From Chryseobacterium sp. HSC-36S06 (lineage in GTDB: Bacteria > Bacteroidota > Bacteroidia > Flavobacteriales > Weeksellaceae): a stretch of 64,000 nt of DNA. Location: NCBI RefSeq assembly GCF_024171485.1, contig NZ_JALJZX010000001.1, forward strand, positions 124,001 to 188,000, written 5' to 3'. How positions within the stretch are numbered: the stretch's first letter is position 1; each line of letters opens with the position of its first letter. A program made the translations under genes and the position numbers. Shown here piece after piece: positions 1-8,185 of this stretch. Below the pieces are notes generated by a model. It worked only from the letters and a program-made list of their open reading frames with translations, was not told the origin of the DNA and did no database searches.

Positions 1-2411
1 GCATCGGATGCGGCTGCAAGAAGTACGTCGGATTCGGTAATCTGACCAACTCCTTTATGAATGATATTGATGCTGATCTCTTCGGTTGAAAGTCTTTGTA
101 ACTGATCTGAAAGCGCCTCAACAGAACCGTCAACGTCACCTTTGAGGATAATGTTAAGTTCTTTGAAATCTCCAAGAGCAATACGTCTGCCCAGTTCATC
201 CAAAGTAAGGTGTTTCTTCGTTCTGATCGATTGCTCTCTCTGTAACTGCTCACGTTTGGTAGCGATGGTTTTCGCTTCTCTTTCGTCTTCGAATACTCTG
301 AATTTATCACCTGCAGTAGGCGCACCGTCAAGACCAAGAATCGTTACCGGAATAGAAGGACCTGCTGTCTCCATTGGTTTCCCTCTCTCATCAAGCATTG
401 CTTTCACTTTACCGTGATTTTTACCGGCAAGAATGTAATCTCCTACTTTAAGAGTTCCGCTCTGAACAAGGATTGTAGAAATGTATCCTCTTCCTTTATC
501 TAAGGATGCTTCGATCACAACTCCCTGCGCATTTTTGTTCGGATTGGCCTTTAATTCCAACATTTCTGCCTGAAGCAATACTTTTTCAAGCAAAGCATCC
601 ATATTGTTACCAAATTTCGCAGAAACTTCCTGACACTGTACATTACCGCCCCATTCTTCTACCAAAACATTCATTGCAGACAGCTGCTGGCGGATGTTAT
701 CGGGATTGGAGTTAGGTTTATCAACCTTGTTCAACGCAATAATCATCGGAACCCCCGCTGCCTGTGCGTGGGAAATCGCTTCTTTCGTCTGAGGCATCAC
801 ATCATCATCCGCTGCAATTACAATAATTGCGATATCGGTAATCTGTGCTCCCCTGGCTCTCATGGCGGTAAACGCTTCGTGACCCGGTGTATCAAGGAAT
901 GTAATTCGCTGACCGTTTTCGAGTTTCACGTTATAAGCACCAATGTGCTGGGTAATTCCTCCGGATTCACCGGCAATTACGTTGGTTTTTCTGATATAAT
1001 CGAGTAAGGAAGTTTTACCGTGGTCAACGTGCCCCATTACAGTAACGATTGGTGCACGTGGTAATAAATCTTCTGCTGTATCGGTATCTTCCTCGATTGC
1101 TGATTCTTCAAGATCTGCATCAGAAAATTCAATTTTATAACCGAATTCATCGGCTACAAGCAACAACGTATCAGCTTCTAAACGCTGATTCATAGTTACC
1201 ATAACGCCTAAAGAGAAACATGCAGAAATTACTTCTGTCGGGCTTACGTTCATTAAACTCGCCAATTCGCCTACGGTAATAAATTCCGTAACCTTCAGCG
1301 TTCTGTCGGCAGCATCCATTTCCTGCTGGAGTTCATCCTGCTCTCTTCTGTAGACTCTTTTCTCTTTTCTGTATTTTGCTCCTTTATTTTTACCGCCTTT
1401 ACTGGTCAGCTTTTCTAAAGTTTCTTTAATCTGATTTTTAACCTGTTCATCGGTCAATTCCACAGGCATCGTAGGAGCGCCTCTTCGGCTGCCACCTTTT
1501 CCGGCGTTTCCGCCGCCTTGATAGCCCGGTCTGTTGCCACCCTGACCCGGACGGTTATTTCCCTGTCCTGGCGGACGGTTGCCACCCTGACCTGGTGGAC
1601 GGTTACCCTGTTGGGTTCCACCCTGTCCGGCTGTTCCTGTGCCCGGTGCATTAGGCTTTTCAATACGTTTTCTTTTCTTCTTCGCAGCCGCACTGTTGGC
1701 TCCTCCCTGAGGTTTTGGTTTATTGAACTGGGAAAGGTCTACGGTTTGCTTTAAAATCTTCACCCCTTCCAGCTTCTGATAAACTGTTTCAATTTTATCG
1801 GACTGGGCTTCTTCTGTAGCGGGAACCTCTTCCGCAGGTGCAGGAGATTTTTCTACAGCCGGAGCGGGAGTTTCAACCTTTGGAGCAGGAGTTTCTTCAG
1901 CTTTTGCCACAGGCTTCTCCTCTTCTTTTGCAGGCTGATCTTTTTTAGAAGATTTAGGCTTATTGCCTTCAATCTGCGAAAGGTCGATTTTATCTAAAAC
2001 CTTAAATTCCTGTTTTTCGGCAGCAGGGGTATGCAGTACAACTGGCTCTTCCTTAACTTCCGGTTCCGGTTCTTTTGCTGCCGGAACTTCAGGCTTCTTA
2101 GGCTCCAAATCAATTTTACCCAAAACTTTTGTTTCGGGTCTCAGACTTGTTTTGGCTCTTATTACCTCAGGTTTTGAAGGTTCAATTTCCAGTTTTTCTT
2201 CCGGAACTTTAATCATCACTACCTCATGAGAAGCTTTTCTCTGTTCACCGTCTTTTGCGAACTCAGCTTCTAATGCAGAATATGCCGATTCTTCCAATTG
2301 AGCGTTCGGATTGCTTTCTACTTCGATTCCTTTAGACTGAAGAAATTCTACCAGTCTTGTCATCGAAATATTAAATTCCTTAACCGCTTTGTTTAATCTA
2401 ATTTTGGGCAT
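1..2411 (-). CDS. infB: Translation initiation factor IF-2 (3' end cut by window)
   Basis: IF-2 is the GTPase that brings initiator tRNA to the 30S subunit and promotes subunit joining. Reading the minus strand from the ATG at 2411 gives [24 protein letters not shown], the usual IF2 N-terminal subdomain. A long Pro/Ala/Glu/Lys-rich linker follows (about residues 60-230), then a Gly/Pro/Gln/Asn/Arg-rich stretch with repeated PPGQGGNR-like units (about 250-305), then a second IF2_N domain. The G domain begins with the G1 motif GHVDHGKT near residue 458, followed by DTPGHE and NKVDKP. Domain II follows, and the frame stays open to base 1, so domains III and IV are missing. It is the last visible gene of rimP-nusA-infB, 73 nt after nusA. 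The identification is secure. Confidence 0.97.
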   Translation of the reverse strand, partial: MPKIRLNKAVKEFNISMTRLVEFLQSKGIEVESNPNAQLEESAYSALEAEFAKDGEQRKASHEVVMIKVPEEKLEIEPSKPEVIRAKTSLRPETKVLGKIDLEPKKPEVPAAKEPEPEVKEEPVVLHTPAAEKQEFKVLDKIDLSQIEGNKPKSSKKDQPAKEEEKPVAKAEETPAPKVETPAPAVEKSPAPAEEVPATEEAQSDKIETVYQKLEGVKILKQTVDLSQFNKPKPQGGANSAAAKKKRKRIEKPNAPGTGTAGQGGTQQGNRPPGQGGNRPPGQGNNRPGQGGNRPGYQGGGNAGKGGSRRGAPTMPVELTDEQVKNQIKETLEKLTSKGGKNKGAKYRKEKRVYRREQDELQQEMDAADRTLKVTEFITVGELASLMNVSPTEVISACFSLGVMVTMNQRLEADTLLLVADEFGYKIEFSDADLEESAIEEDTDTAEDLLPRAPIVTVMGHVDHGKTSLLDYIRKTNVIAGESGGITQHIGAYNVKLENGQRITFLDTPGHEAFTAMRARGAQITDIAIIVIAADDDVMPQTKEAISHAQAAGVPMIIALNKVDKPNSNPDNIRQQLSAMNVLVEEWGGNVQCQEVSAKFGNNMDALLEKVLLQAEMLELKANPNKNAQGVVIEASLDKGRGYISTILVQSGTLKVGDYILAGKNHGKVKAMLDERGKPMETAGPSIPVTILGLDGAPTAGDKFRVFEDEREAKTIATKREQLQREQSIRTKKHLTLDELGRRIALGDFKELNIILKGDVDGSVEALSDQLQRLSTEEISINIIHKGVGQITESDVLLAAASD

Positions 2412-2484
2412 GTATAATTTATACTTTTGTTTTAATTTTCGGTAAAGTTACTTATTTTAACATTACTCTGGGTATTTTCAGGGA

Positions 2485-3732
2485 TTAGTCTTCAAACTCC
2501 TCCTTCAAAATCTGTTTTACTTCTTCAATCGTCTCTTCTTCCAGGTCAACCATTTTCAGAAGCGCTTCGGTATCTTTATCTAAAATACTCTTTGCGGTGG
2601 TAAGGCCAACCTTCTGGAATTCGTCGATGATCCACTGCTCGATATCTCCGGCATCTGAACCTGCGAATTCTTTCAGTTCTACATCGTCATCTTCGCTGGA
2701 TTCTCTGTAAACATCAATCTCGTAGCCGCTTAACCAAGACGCCAGTCTGATGTTCTGTCCCTGTTTTCCGATTACTCTTGAAATTTCTTCCACAGGGGTG
2801 TAAACCATTGCATACATGGTTTCCGGATTAATATCAATTTTATTAATGGTGATATTTCCCAAGGCTCTTTTCACCATGATTTCAGGGTTTTTAGACCACT
2901 GAATCACATCAATATTTTCATTTTTCAGTTCACGTACTACGCCATGAATTCTGGATCCTTTAACTCCGACACAAGCTCCCACCGGATCAATTCTGTCATC
3001 ATAGGCATCTACTGCAATCTTCGCTTTTTCACCTGGGATTCTCACCACTTTTTTAAGAATGATGGTTCCGTCCTGGATTTCAGGAATTTCAAGCTCAAGC
3101 AGCTTCTCCAGGAATTTCGGCGCGGTCCTTGAAACGATGATTTGCGGTTTTGAGCCTTTAAAATCAACACTTTCTACAATCGCACGGATGCTTTCTCCTT
3201 TTTTAAAGAAATCAGAAGGAATCTGGTTTTCTTTAGGCAAAATAAATTCGTTATCTTCATCATCAAGCAAAATTACGTGCTTATGACGGATGTGGTGTAC
3301 TTCACCAACAACAATTTCGCCAATCTTATCTTTAAACTCATCGTACAGCATTGCATTGTTGTGCTCCTGTAGTTTTGTAGACAGGATCTGTTTCAGGGTA
3401 AGGATACTTCTTCTTCCTAGTTTCTCGATCGGAATTTCAACGGTAAAATCTTCGCCAACCTCGAAAGTAGGGTCAATTTTCTTGGCTTCAGAAATCTCGA
3501 TTTCCAAATCATCATCTTCGGACATATCATCTTCAACGATGGTTTTATTCAAAAATATCTGAAAATCCCCTTTGTCAGGGTTTACAATAACGTCGAAATG
3601 ATCATCGGAATCAAATCTCTTTCTTAATAAAGTTTTGAGCGAGTCTTCAATAATCGCCATCAGATCAATCTTGCTGATGCTTTTTTCTTCTTTGAAATCG
3701 CCAAATGCTTCAATTAATGCTAAACCGTCCAT
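2485..3732 (-). CDS. nusA: Transcription termination/antitermination factor NusA
   Basis: NusA binds RNA polymerase and nascent RNA and modulates pausing, termination and antitermination. The 415 residues show the N-terminal RNAP-binding domain (about 1-125), an S1 domain (about 130-200) and two KH domains. The first KH holds GVKGSRIHGVVREL and the second GKQGQNIRLASWLSGYEIDV. A short acidic C-terminal tail follows, without the two full acidic repeats of the E. coli protein, which is usual outside Gammaproteobacteria. It lies between rimP (55 nt upstream) and infB (73 nt downstream) in the classical order and is probably cotranscribed from the rimP promoter. Confidence 0.97.
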   Translation of the reverse strand: MDGLALIEAFGDFKEEKSISKIDLMAIIEDSLKTLLRKRFDSDDHFDVIVNPDKGDFQIFLNKTIVEDDMSEDDDLEIEISEAKKIDPTFEVGEDFTVEIPIEKLGRRSILTLKQILSTKLQEHNNAMLYDEFKDKIGEIVVGEVHHIRHKHVILLDDEDNEFILPKENQIPSDFFKKGESIRAIVESVDFKGSKPQIIVSRTAPKFLEKLLELEIPEIQDGTIILKKVVRIPGEKAKIAVDAYDDRIDPVGACVGVKGSRIHGVVRELKNENIDVIQWSKNPEIMVKRALGNITINKIDINPETMYAMVYTPVEEISRVIGKQGQNIRLASWLSGYEIDVYRESSEDDDVELKEFAGSDAGDIEQWIIDEFQKVGLTTAKSILDKDTEALLKMVDLEEETIEEVKQILKEEFED

Positions 3733-3787
3733 ATGTATAAGTGATAAGTGATGTCAGCTGCCAAGGCATCTTTTCATCTATTTGTTA

Positions 3788-4255
3788 TTAAAATTTTATT
3801 GTTACGAGTGCTTTTTTAATCTCGGTGTACGGAATTTCTTTCTCTTCAACCACATCTACTTTTCCTTTCCCGATGTCTTTAGGTTTACGGTATCTTAAGA
3901 TGAGGGTGATTTTATCCTCTTCTACTTTTGCAAGTTCACCTTCAATTTTGGTAGAATCTGTCATTAAAAGATCGAGTTCTCGTCCAATATTTTTTCTGTA
4001 CTGTCGTGGTGTGGTTAAAGGCTCGCTTAAACCTGCACTCATCACCTGAAGAGCAAAATCATGTTCTTCGCGGTCTACATTAAATTCAATTGCACGGCTT
4101 GCATCAAGACAATCCTGCAGTGTAACCCCCTGATCTCCATCAAGAATTACCGTAATATCGTCGGCCGCCGAAAATTTCAAATCGACCAGAAATAAATCTT
4201 TTCTTTCTTCCAGAAAACCGCTCAGCAGTTCTTCTATCTTCTTTCTAAATTCCAT
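3788..4255 (-). CDS. rimP: Ribosome maturation factor RimP
   Basis: RimP assists maturation of the 30S subunit. The protein begins MEFRKKIEELLSGFLEERKD and contains the family motifs VTLQDCLDASRAIE and VMSAGLSEPLTTPRQYRKN, ending in a small C-terminal beta domain. From the ATG at 4255 it is 155 residues, a normal RimP length. The frame stays open upstream to 4336, but a TATATTTG promoter box lies at 4326-4333 on this strand, so that upstream start would precede transcription. An ATG at 4285 (MPFFVTQ) remains a possible alternative start. This is the first gene of the rimP-nusA-infB operon. Confidence 0.93.
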   Translation of the reverse strand: MEFRKKIEELLSGFLEERKDLFLVDLKFSAADDITVILDGDQGVTLQDCLDASRAIEFNVDREEHDFALQVMSAGLSEPLTTPRQYRKNIGRELDLLMTDSTKIEGELAKVEEDKITLILRYRKPKDIGKGKVDVVEEKEIPYTEIKKALVTIKF

Positions 4256-4325
4256 ATCCTTAATTTGAGTTACGAAAAAAGGCATTCTTGCGAAGGCCTT
4301 TTCATGTTTATCCGTAAATCCGATG

Positions 4326-4333
4326 CAAATATA
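4326..4333 (-). promoter_or_regulatory. -7 box of the rimP-nusA-infB promoter
   Basis: Read on the minus strand, the sequence is TATATTTG, an exact match to the Bacteroidota -7 consensus TAnnTTTG. It lies 70 nt upstream of the chosen rimP start and divergent from the ugd promoter. It argues against the longer rimP reading frame. Confidence 0.6.
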
Positions 4334-4407
4334 CAATTTTTTGATAACACTGCAAAACTCTATAAAGAATCACTAATTCATAATCAGGCAACAAGCCGTA
4401 AATTATT

Positions 4408-4415
4408 TATATTTG
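4408..4415 (+). promoter_or_regulatory. -7 box of the polysaccharide cluster promoter
   Basis: TATATTTG matches TAnnTTTG exactly and stands just before the first gene of the polysaccharide cluster. Transcription should begin near 4419-4423, after the ATG at 4417. This favours the downstream TTG as the ugd start. No convincing -33 TTG element is visible. Confidence 0.6.
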
Positions 4416-4437
4416 CATGAGTTTTAAAACGATTATT

Positions 4438-5748
4438 TTGAATATAACGATTGTAGGCACCGGTTATGTAGGTTTGGTTACAGGAACAACTTTAGCGGAA
4501 TTAGGGAACAATGTTTTCTGTGTCGATATCGATGCGGAAAAAGTTGAAACCATGAAAAAGGGAATCGTTCCCATCTACGAGCCCGGACTTGAAGAAATGT
4601 TTCTGCGGAACATTCAGGCACAGCGGTTATTCTTCACCACAGATTTAAAGGAGGCATTGGATCAAAGTGAAGTCATTTACCTCGCGCTCCCAACTCCACC
4701 CGGAGAAGACGGTTCGGCGGATCTTTCGTACGTGCTGAATGTGGCCAATAATATTGGTGATATGATGACGGAATACAAAGTAATCGTGAATAAATCTACC
4801 GTTCCTGTAGGAACTGCCGATACCGTTCGGGCAACCATTGCTGCAAAAACCAAAATTCCTTTCGACGTCGTTTCTAATCCTGAATTTCTAAGAGAAGGTT
4901 TCGCGGTTGAAGATTCCATGAATCCCGCAAGAGTGGTTGTAGGGAGCGAATCGGAACGCGCGCGCGAAATTATGGCTAAAATTTACCAGCCTTTCACCAA
5001 TACCGGAATTCCGATTATTTTTATGGATGAAAAATCATCTGAACTCACCAAATATGCCGCGAATTCTTTTCTCGCCGTCAAAATTACTTTCATGAACGAA
5101 ATCGCAAATTATTGCGAAAAAGTTGGCGCAGATGTGGACAAAGTGCGTCTCGGAATGGGTTCTGATGACAGAATCGGGCACCGTTTTCTTTTCCCGGGAA
5201 TTGGTTACGGCGGAAGTTGTTTTCCAAAAGATGTGAAAGCCTTGATTAAATCAGGAAAAAAAGAGAATTTTGATTTCCAGATCCTTGAAGCTACAGAAAA
5301 TGTAAACCAGGCCCAAAAAGTAATTCTCGTTTCGGAAATTGAAAAATATTTTGAAGGAGACCTTCAGGGAAAGAAAATTGCGCTGTGGGGACTGGCTTTT
5401 AAAGCAAACACCGATGACATACGCGAAGCTTCGTCTCTGGACAATATTAAAATTTTACTCGAAAAAGGTGCTTCAATAACAGCTTATGATGCAATTGCTG
5501 AGGAAAATGTAAGAAAAATCCTGGGCGATAAAATTTCTTATGCAAAAGACATGTATTCTGCGCTGGAAAATGCCGACTGCCTGTTGATCGCCACAGAATG
5601 GAGCGAGTTCAAGAATCCGAACTTCAGTCTCATGGCAGAAAAAATGAATCGCAAAGCAATATTTGACGGCAGAAATATGTTTGCCCTTGAACAGGTTGAA
5701 GATTCCGGCTTCTACTACAAATCAATCGGCAGGAAAACGGTGAAATAA
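4438..5748 (+). CDS. ugd: UDP-glucose 6-dehydrogenase
   Basis: The enzyme oxidises UDP-glucose to UDP-glucuronate with two NAD+, supplying a uronic acid donor for surface glycans. The N-terminal Rossmann domain starts with ITIVGTGYVGLV, the glycine-rich NAD motif. The catalytic cysteine is about residue 261 in GYGGSCFPKDVKAL, and the C-terminal UDP-binding domain holds LWGLAFKANTDDIREA. The TTG start at 4438 was chosen because MNITIVGTGYVG is the canonical N-terminus and a promoter box ends at 4415. An ATG at 4417 would add seven residues but would lie at or before the predicted transcription start. It is the first gene of the polysaccharide cluster. A UDP-ManNAc dehydrogenase is less likely given the GSDDRIGHRFLFPG segment. 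Confidence 0.9.
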   Translation: MNITIVGTGYVGLVTGTTLAELGNNVFCVDIDAEKVETMKKGIVPIYEPGLEEMFLRNIQAQRLFFTTDLKEALDQSEVIYLALPTPPGEDGSADLSYVLNVANNIGDMMTEYKVIVNKSTVPVGTADTVRATIAAKTKIPFDVVSNPEFLREGFAVEDSMNPARVVVGSESERAREIMAKIYQPFTNTGIPIIFMDEKSSELTKYAANSFLAVKITFMNEIANYCEKVGADVDKVRLGMGSDDRIGHRFLFPGIGYGGSCFPKDVKALIKSGKKENFDFQILEATENVNQAQKVILVSEIEKYFEGDLQGKKIALWGLAFKANTDDIREASSLDNIKILLEKGASITAYDAIAEENVRKILGDKISYAKDMYSALENADCLLIATEWSEFKNPNFSLMAEKMNRKAIFDGRNMFALEQVEDSGFYYKSIGRKTVK

Positions 5749-5771
5749 ATCATCTAGACAAAACACAAAAT

Positions 5772-6749
5772 TTGAAACTGAATTTATTTTCCAAACTGAT
5801 TTTTGCAACGCTGCTGGCCTTTACTGTCAACAGTTTTGTTTATTTTTCTTTTGGAAATATTTATTCTTCAAAGATTTTAAATTACTCAGCGTTCCAGCAA
5901 CAGTTCAGTTCGGGAATCTATCAATACCGCATCTTAAGCGGTTATTTCCTGTTATGGATTTACGAGTTCCTGTCGACATTCAACATAGATTATTCGATTT
6001 TAAAACTGAAATTTTTCGACGCAGCTGCAGAACCAAAAATGTATCTCTCCTTCTTTTTGCTGAATACATTTTTCATGGTTTTAACAGCCGCAGTGATGGT
6101 TTTAATTACTGAAACTAAAAACTTCGTGGCAACTTACTCAGAAAAACTTTTACTAATTACTGTAGCGATTCTAACGGTTGCTTTATCGCAGTTTGTCATC
6201 GTTCCCTACGACATTTCGAGCTATTTTTTTCTGTTGCTTTTTTTCCTGATGCTCATCAGATATTTGAAGAAAAATTCAGTTCAACAACTCATTATTTTAG
6301 GCATCATTATGCTGATTTCTACTGTAAACAGGGAATCATCAGCGCTTTCACTCTCGTTGGCTGCGACTTTATTATATGCTAAATTCGGACTGAAAAAGGA
6401 AACTTTATTTCCCCTAGCGGTTTTGGGAATCACTTTTATTCTGACGTATTTTGGAATGAGAATGATGAGTGAAAGTTTCACAACCAATGACGGTAATTTG
6501 TTTTTTAAAAACTTTTCTCAACCGAAAAACATTTTAGGACTTTTGTTTTGGGCTCTATTTTTTGTTTTTCCATTTCTGGTGGCAAAAGACAGAGCTTCCA
6601 TGAGAAATATTATCATTTTCCATCTTCTTTCTATACCATATATTGTCATGTGTTTTTACGCGGGAATTCTTTATGAAATACGGCTATATATCCCTTTATT
6701 TCTCTGTGCAATGTTCCTAAGCCGCACCGATGTGAAGACATTTGAATAA
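5772..6749 (+). CDS. Multi-pass membrane protein of the polysaccharide cluster
   Basis: I do not recognise a named family. The 325 residues form about nine or ten hydrophobic segments beginning at residue 5, with few long soluble loops. The motif SGIYQYRILSGYFLLWIYEF follows the first membrane span, and a short RTDVKTFE tail ends the protein. The start is a TTG; no in-frame ATG precedes the first membrane span. It lies 23 nt after ugd and before wzm. Position and topology would suit a GT-C glycosyltransferase, a polymerase-like protein or a lipid-linked sugar handling protein, but no catalytic motif settles this. Confidence 0.7.
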   Translation: MKLNLFSKLIFATLLAFTVNSFVYFSFGNIYSSKILNYSAFQQQFSSGIYQYRILSGYFLLWIYEFLSTFNIDYSILKLKFFDAAAEPKMYLSFFLLNTFFMVLTAAVMVLITETKNFVATYSEKLLLITVAILTVALSQFVIVPYDISSYFFLLLFFLMLIRYLKKNSVQQLIILGIIMLISTVNRESSALSLSLAATLLYAKFGLKKETLFPLAVLGITFILTYFGMRMMSESFTTNDGNLFFKNFSQPKNILGLLFWALFFVFPFLVAKDRASMRNIIIFHLLSIPYIVMCFYAGILYEIRLYIPLFLCAMFLSRTDVKTFE

Positions 6750-6756
6750 TTTACCT

Positions 6757-6764
6757 TATTTTTG
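6757..6764 (+). promoter_or_regulatory. Possible internal -7 box before wzm
   Basis: TATTTTTG matches TAnnTTTG and lies 22 nt before the wzm ATG in the gap after the membrane protein gene. It could give extra transcription of the exporter genes. Support is by motif and position only. Confidence 0.35.
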
Positions 6765-6786
6765 ATAAAAATTTATTCTTTCACAA

Positions 6787-7635
6787 ATGAGCGAACCAAA
6801 ACAGCAGTGGACCGAAACCATTGAAGCTGACCATTCCCTGTTCGACCTGAAGCTTGGCGAAGTATGGCGCTACAAGGATTTGGTGTACATGTTTGTGAAA
6901 CGGGATTTTGTTTCCAGTTTCAAACAGACAATCCTGGGACCTGTTTGGTTTTTCATCAATCCTATATTAACCACCATTGTTTTCGTAGTGGTTTTCGGAA
7001 AGATTGCAGGACTTTCCACAGACGGTCTGCCACAGATCCTGTTCTATCTTTCAGGAGTTACGCTCTGGAATTATTTTTCAACTTCATTAACAAGCGCTTC
7101 ATCGGTTTTTACAACGAATGCTGCGATTTTCGGGAAAGTATATTTTCCACGGCTCGTAATGCCGATTACGATTGTAATTTCCAACCTCATGAGGTTTGGC
7201 GTACAGTTTCTTCTCTTTCTGTTGGTCTGGATTTATTATCTGATTCAGGGCGATATCACTCCAAATATTTGGTTACTGGCAACGCCATTTCTTGTCCTTT
7301 TAATGGCCGCTTTTGCCATGGGTGCAGGCATGTTGATTTCGTCACTCACCACAAAATACCGCGATTTACAGATGCTGTTGGGATTTGGGGTGAGTCTGTT
7401 TATGTATGCCACACCGGTGATTTATCCGCTGTCATCACTCTCCGGAATATGGAAAAAAATCGCGATGTATAATCCGCTTACCGGAATTTTTGAATGTTTT
7501 AAATACGGCTGGATGGGTTCGGGGGATTTCTCGCCCATGCTTTTGCTCATCAGCACCGCCATCATTTTAATTTTACTGGCAATAGGAACTTTAGTTTTCA
7601 ACAAAGTGGAAAAAAGTTTTATGGACACAGTATAA
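6787..7635 (+). CDS. wzm: Polysaccharide ABC transporter permease (Wzm type)
   Basis: This is the membrane subunit of an ABC-2 exporter that moves undecaprenyl-linked O-polysaccharide or teichoic-like polymers across the inner membrane. The 282 residues have a cytoplasmic amphipathic N-terminus (RYKDLVYMFVKRDFVSSFKQTILGP in essence, about residues 28-52), then six hydrophobic spans. The ABC2 signature region near PLTGIFECFKYG comes just before the last span. The partner ATPase (wzt) is normally adjacent, but here a four-helix-bundle gene with repeat arms separates the two. Confidence 0.93.
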   Translation: MSEPKQQWTETIEADHSLFDLKLGEVWRYKDLVYMFVKRDFVSSFKQTILGPVWFFINPILTTIVFVVVFGKIAGLSTDGLPQILFYLSGVTLWNYFSTSLTSASSVFTTNAAIFGKVYFPRLVMPITIVISNLMRFGVQFLLFLLVWIYYLIQGDITPNIWLLATPFLVLLMAAFAMGAGMLISSLTTKYRDLQMLLGFGVSLFMYATPVIYPLSSLSGIWKKIAMYNPLTGIFECFKYGWMGSGDFSPMLLLISTAIILILLAIGTLVFNKVEKSFMDTV

Positions 7636-7637
7636 TG

Positions 7638-7700
7638 AGGTGATGAAGTGAAGAGGGTGATGAAAGTTATAGAAGTAAAGATGGATATGTTAGTGATGAT
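7638..7700. repeat. Degenerate 9-nt tandem units, left arm of the S23 element
   Basis: Seven successive 9-nt units fit the loose consensus RGTKATGRA. They begin three bases after the wzm stop codon. The units match the reverse complement of the array at 8105-8185, so the two arrays form an imperfect inverted repeat around the small ORF. The left arm is much more diverged than the right. Confidence 0.6.
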
Positions 7701-7735
7701 GTGAAAAATATTTAATATCAGATAAAATTTGTCAA

Positions 7736-8104
7736 ATGAATAGCGACATAAGATCTCATAAAGATTTGAAAGTTTGGCAGGAATCGATGGATTTAGTCAC
7801 AGAAATTTATCGTCTATCAGATTGCTTTCCGGAAAATGAAAAATACGGACTTATTTCACAGATACGAAGATGTGCCATTTCAATTCCTTCAAATATAGCA
7901 GAAGGATGCGCCAGAAAAGGAAACAGAGAACTTCTTCAATATCTGTACATTTCACTTGGCTCCTTAGCAGAACTGGAAACACAGTATGAAATTGCCCAAA
8001 ACCTGAATTATATAAATGAATCAGAAGAAATTCGCAACAAGATCATTTTCATTAGAATAATGCTCTCAAACCTCATCAAATCAATAAAAAACAAACCATC
8101 ATAA
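7736..8104 (+). CDS. Four-helix-bundle protein (S23/IVS family)
   Basis: The 122-residue protein belongs to the four helix bundle family first seen as ORFs inside 23S rRNA intervening sequences. Family motifs include HKDLKVWQESMDLV near the start, RRCAISIPSNIAEGCARKG (about residues 44-62) and LLQYLYISLGSLAELETQ. Relatives form pentameric positively charged bundles, and one relative (Avd) assists diversity-generating retroelements. No reverse transcriptase or variable repeat is seen here. Its molecular role is unknown. The ORF lies between wzm and wzt, and its last codons run into the first degenerate unit of the right repeat array. A near-consensus AAAATTTG box lies 4 nt before the ATG. Confidence 0.9.
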   Translation: MNSDIRSHKDLKVWQESMDLVTEIYRLSDCFPENEKYGLISQIRRCAISIPSNIAEGCARKGNRELLQYLYISLGSLAELETQYEIAQNLNYINESEEIRNKIIFIRIMLSNLIKSIKNKPS

Positions 8105-8185
8105 CCTCCATAACCCTCATCACTTCCATCACTTCCATCACTTCCATCACTTCCATAACCTCCATAACCTCCATAACCTCCAACA
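8105..8185. repeat. Nine perfect-phase 9-nt tandem units, right arm of the S23 element
   Basis: Exactly nine 9-nt units fill the 81 bases between the S23 stop codon and the wzt ATG. Two variants alternate in blocks, CTTCCATCA and CCTCCATAA, with single-base deviations in the second and last units. The array replaces the whole 5' leader of wzt, so no purine-rich ribosome binding site is present before that gene. It has no spacers and is not a CRISPR array. Confidence 0.9.

Larger units (their letters stand above)
7636..8185 (+). mobile_element. IVS-like element: S23 ORF between inverted 9-nt repeat arms, inserted between wzm and wzt
   Basis: The stretch from the wzm stop to the wzt start holds a single small ORF (7736-8104) flanked by two arrays of related 9-nt units in opposite orientation (7638-7700 and 8105-8185). 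The transcript could fold into a long imperfect stem with the ORF in the loop. This resembles the intervening sequences known from some bacterial 23S rRNA genes, which encode the same protein family. Calling it mobile is an inference from its position between two genes that are normally adjacent. No transposase or target duplication is seen. Confidence 0.45.

Noticed and set aside
1454-1693. Arg-rich minus-strand ORF within infB
   Set aside because: It is another frame of the Gly/Pro-rich IF-2 linker. The repetitive DNA keeps several frames open.
6864-7472. Plus-strand ORF of 202 codons inside wzm
   Set aside because: The wzm frame has clear family motifs. The other frame gives a Cys/His/Phe-rich product without any recognised pattern.
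7736-8104. Diversity-generating retroelement suggested by the Avd-like four-helix protein
   Set aside because: No reverse transcriptase, template repeat or variable repeat is found nearby.
8105-8185. Possible CRISPR array
   Set aside because: Units are 9 nt with no spacers and no cas genes are present.
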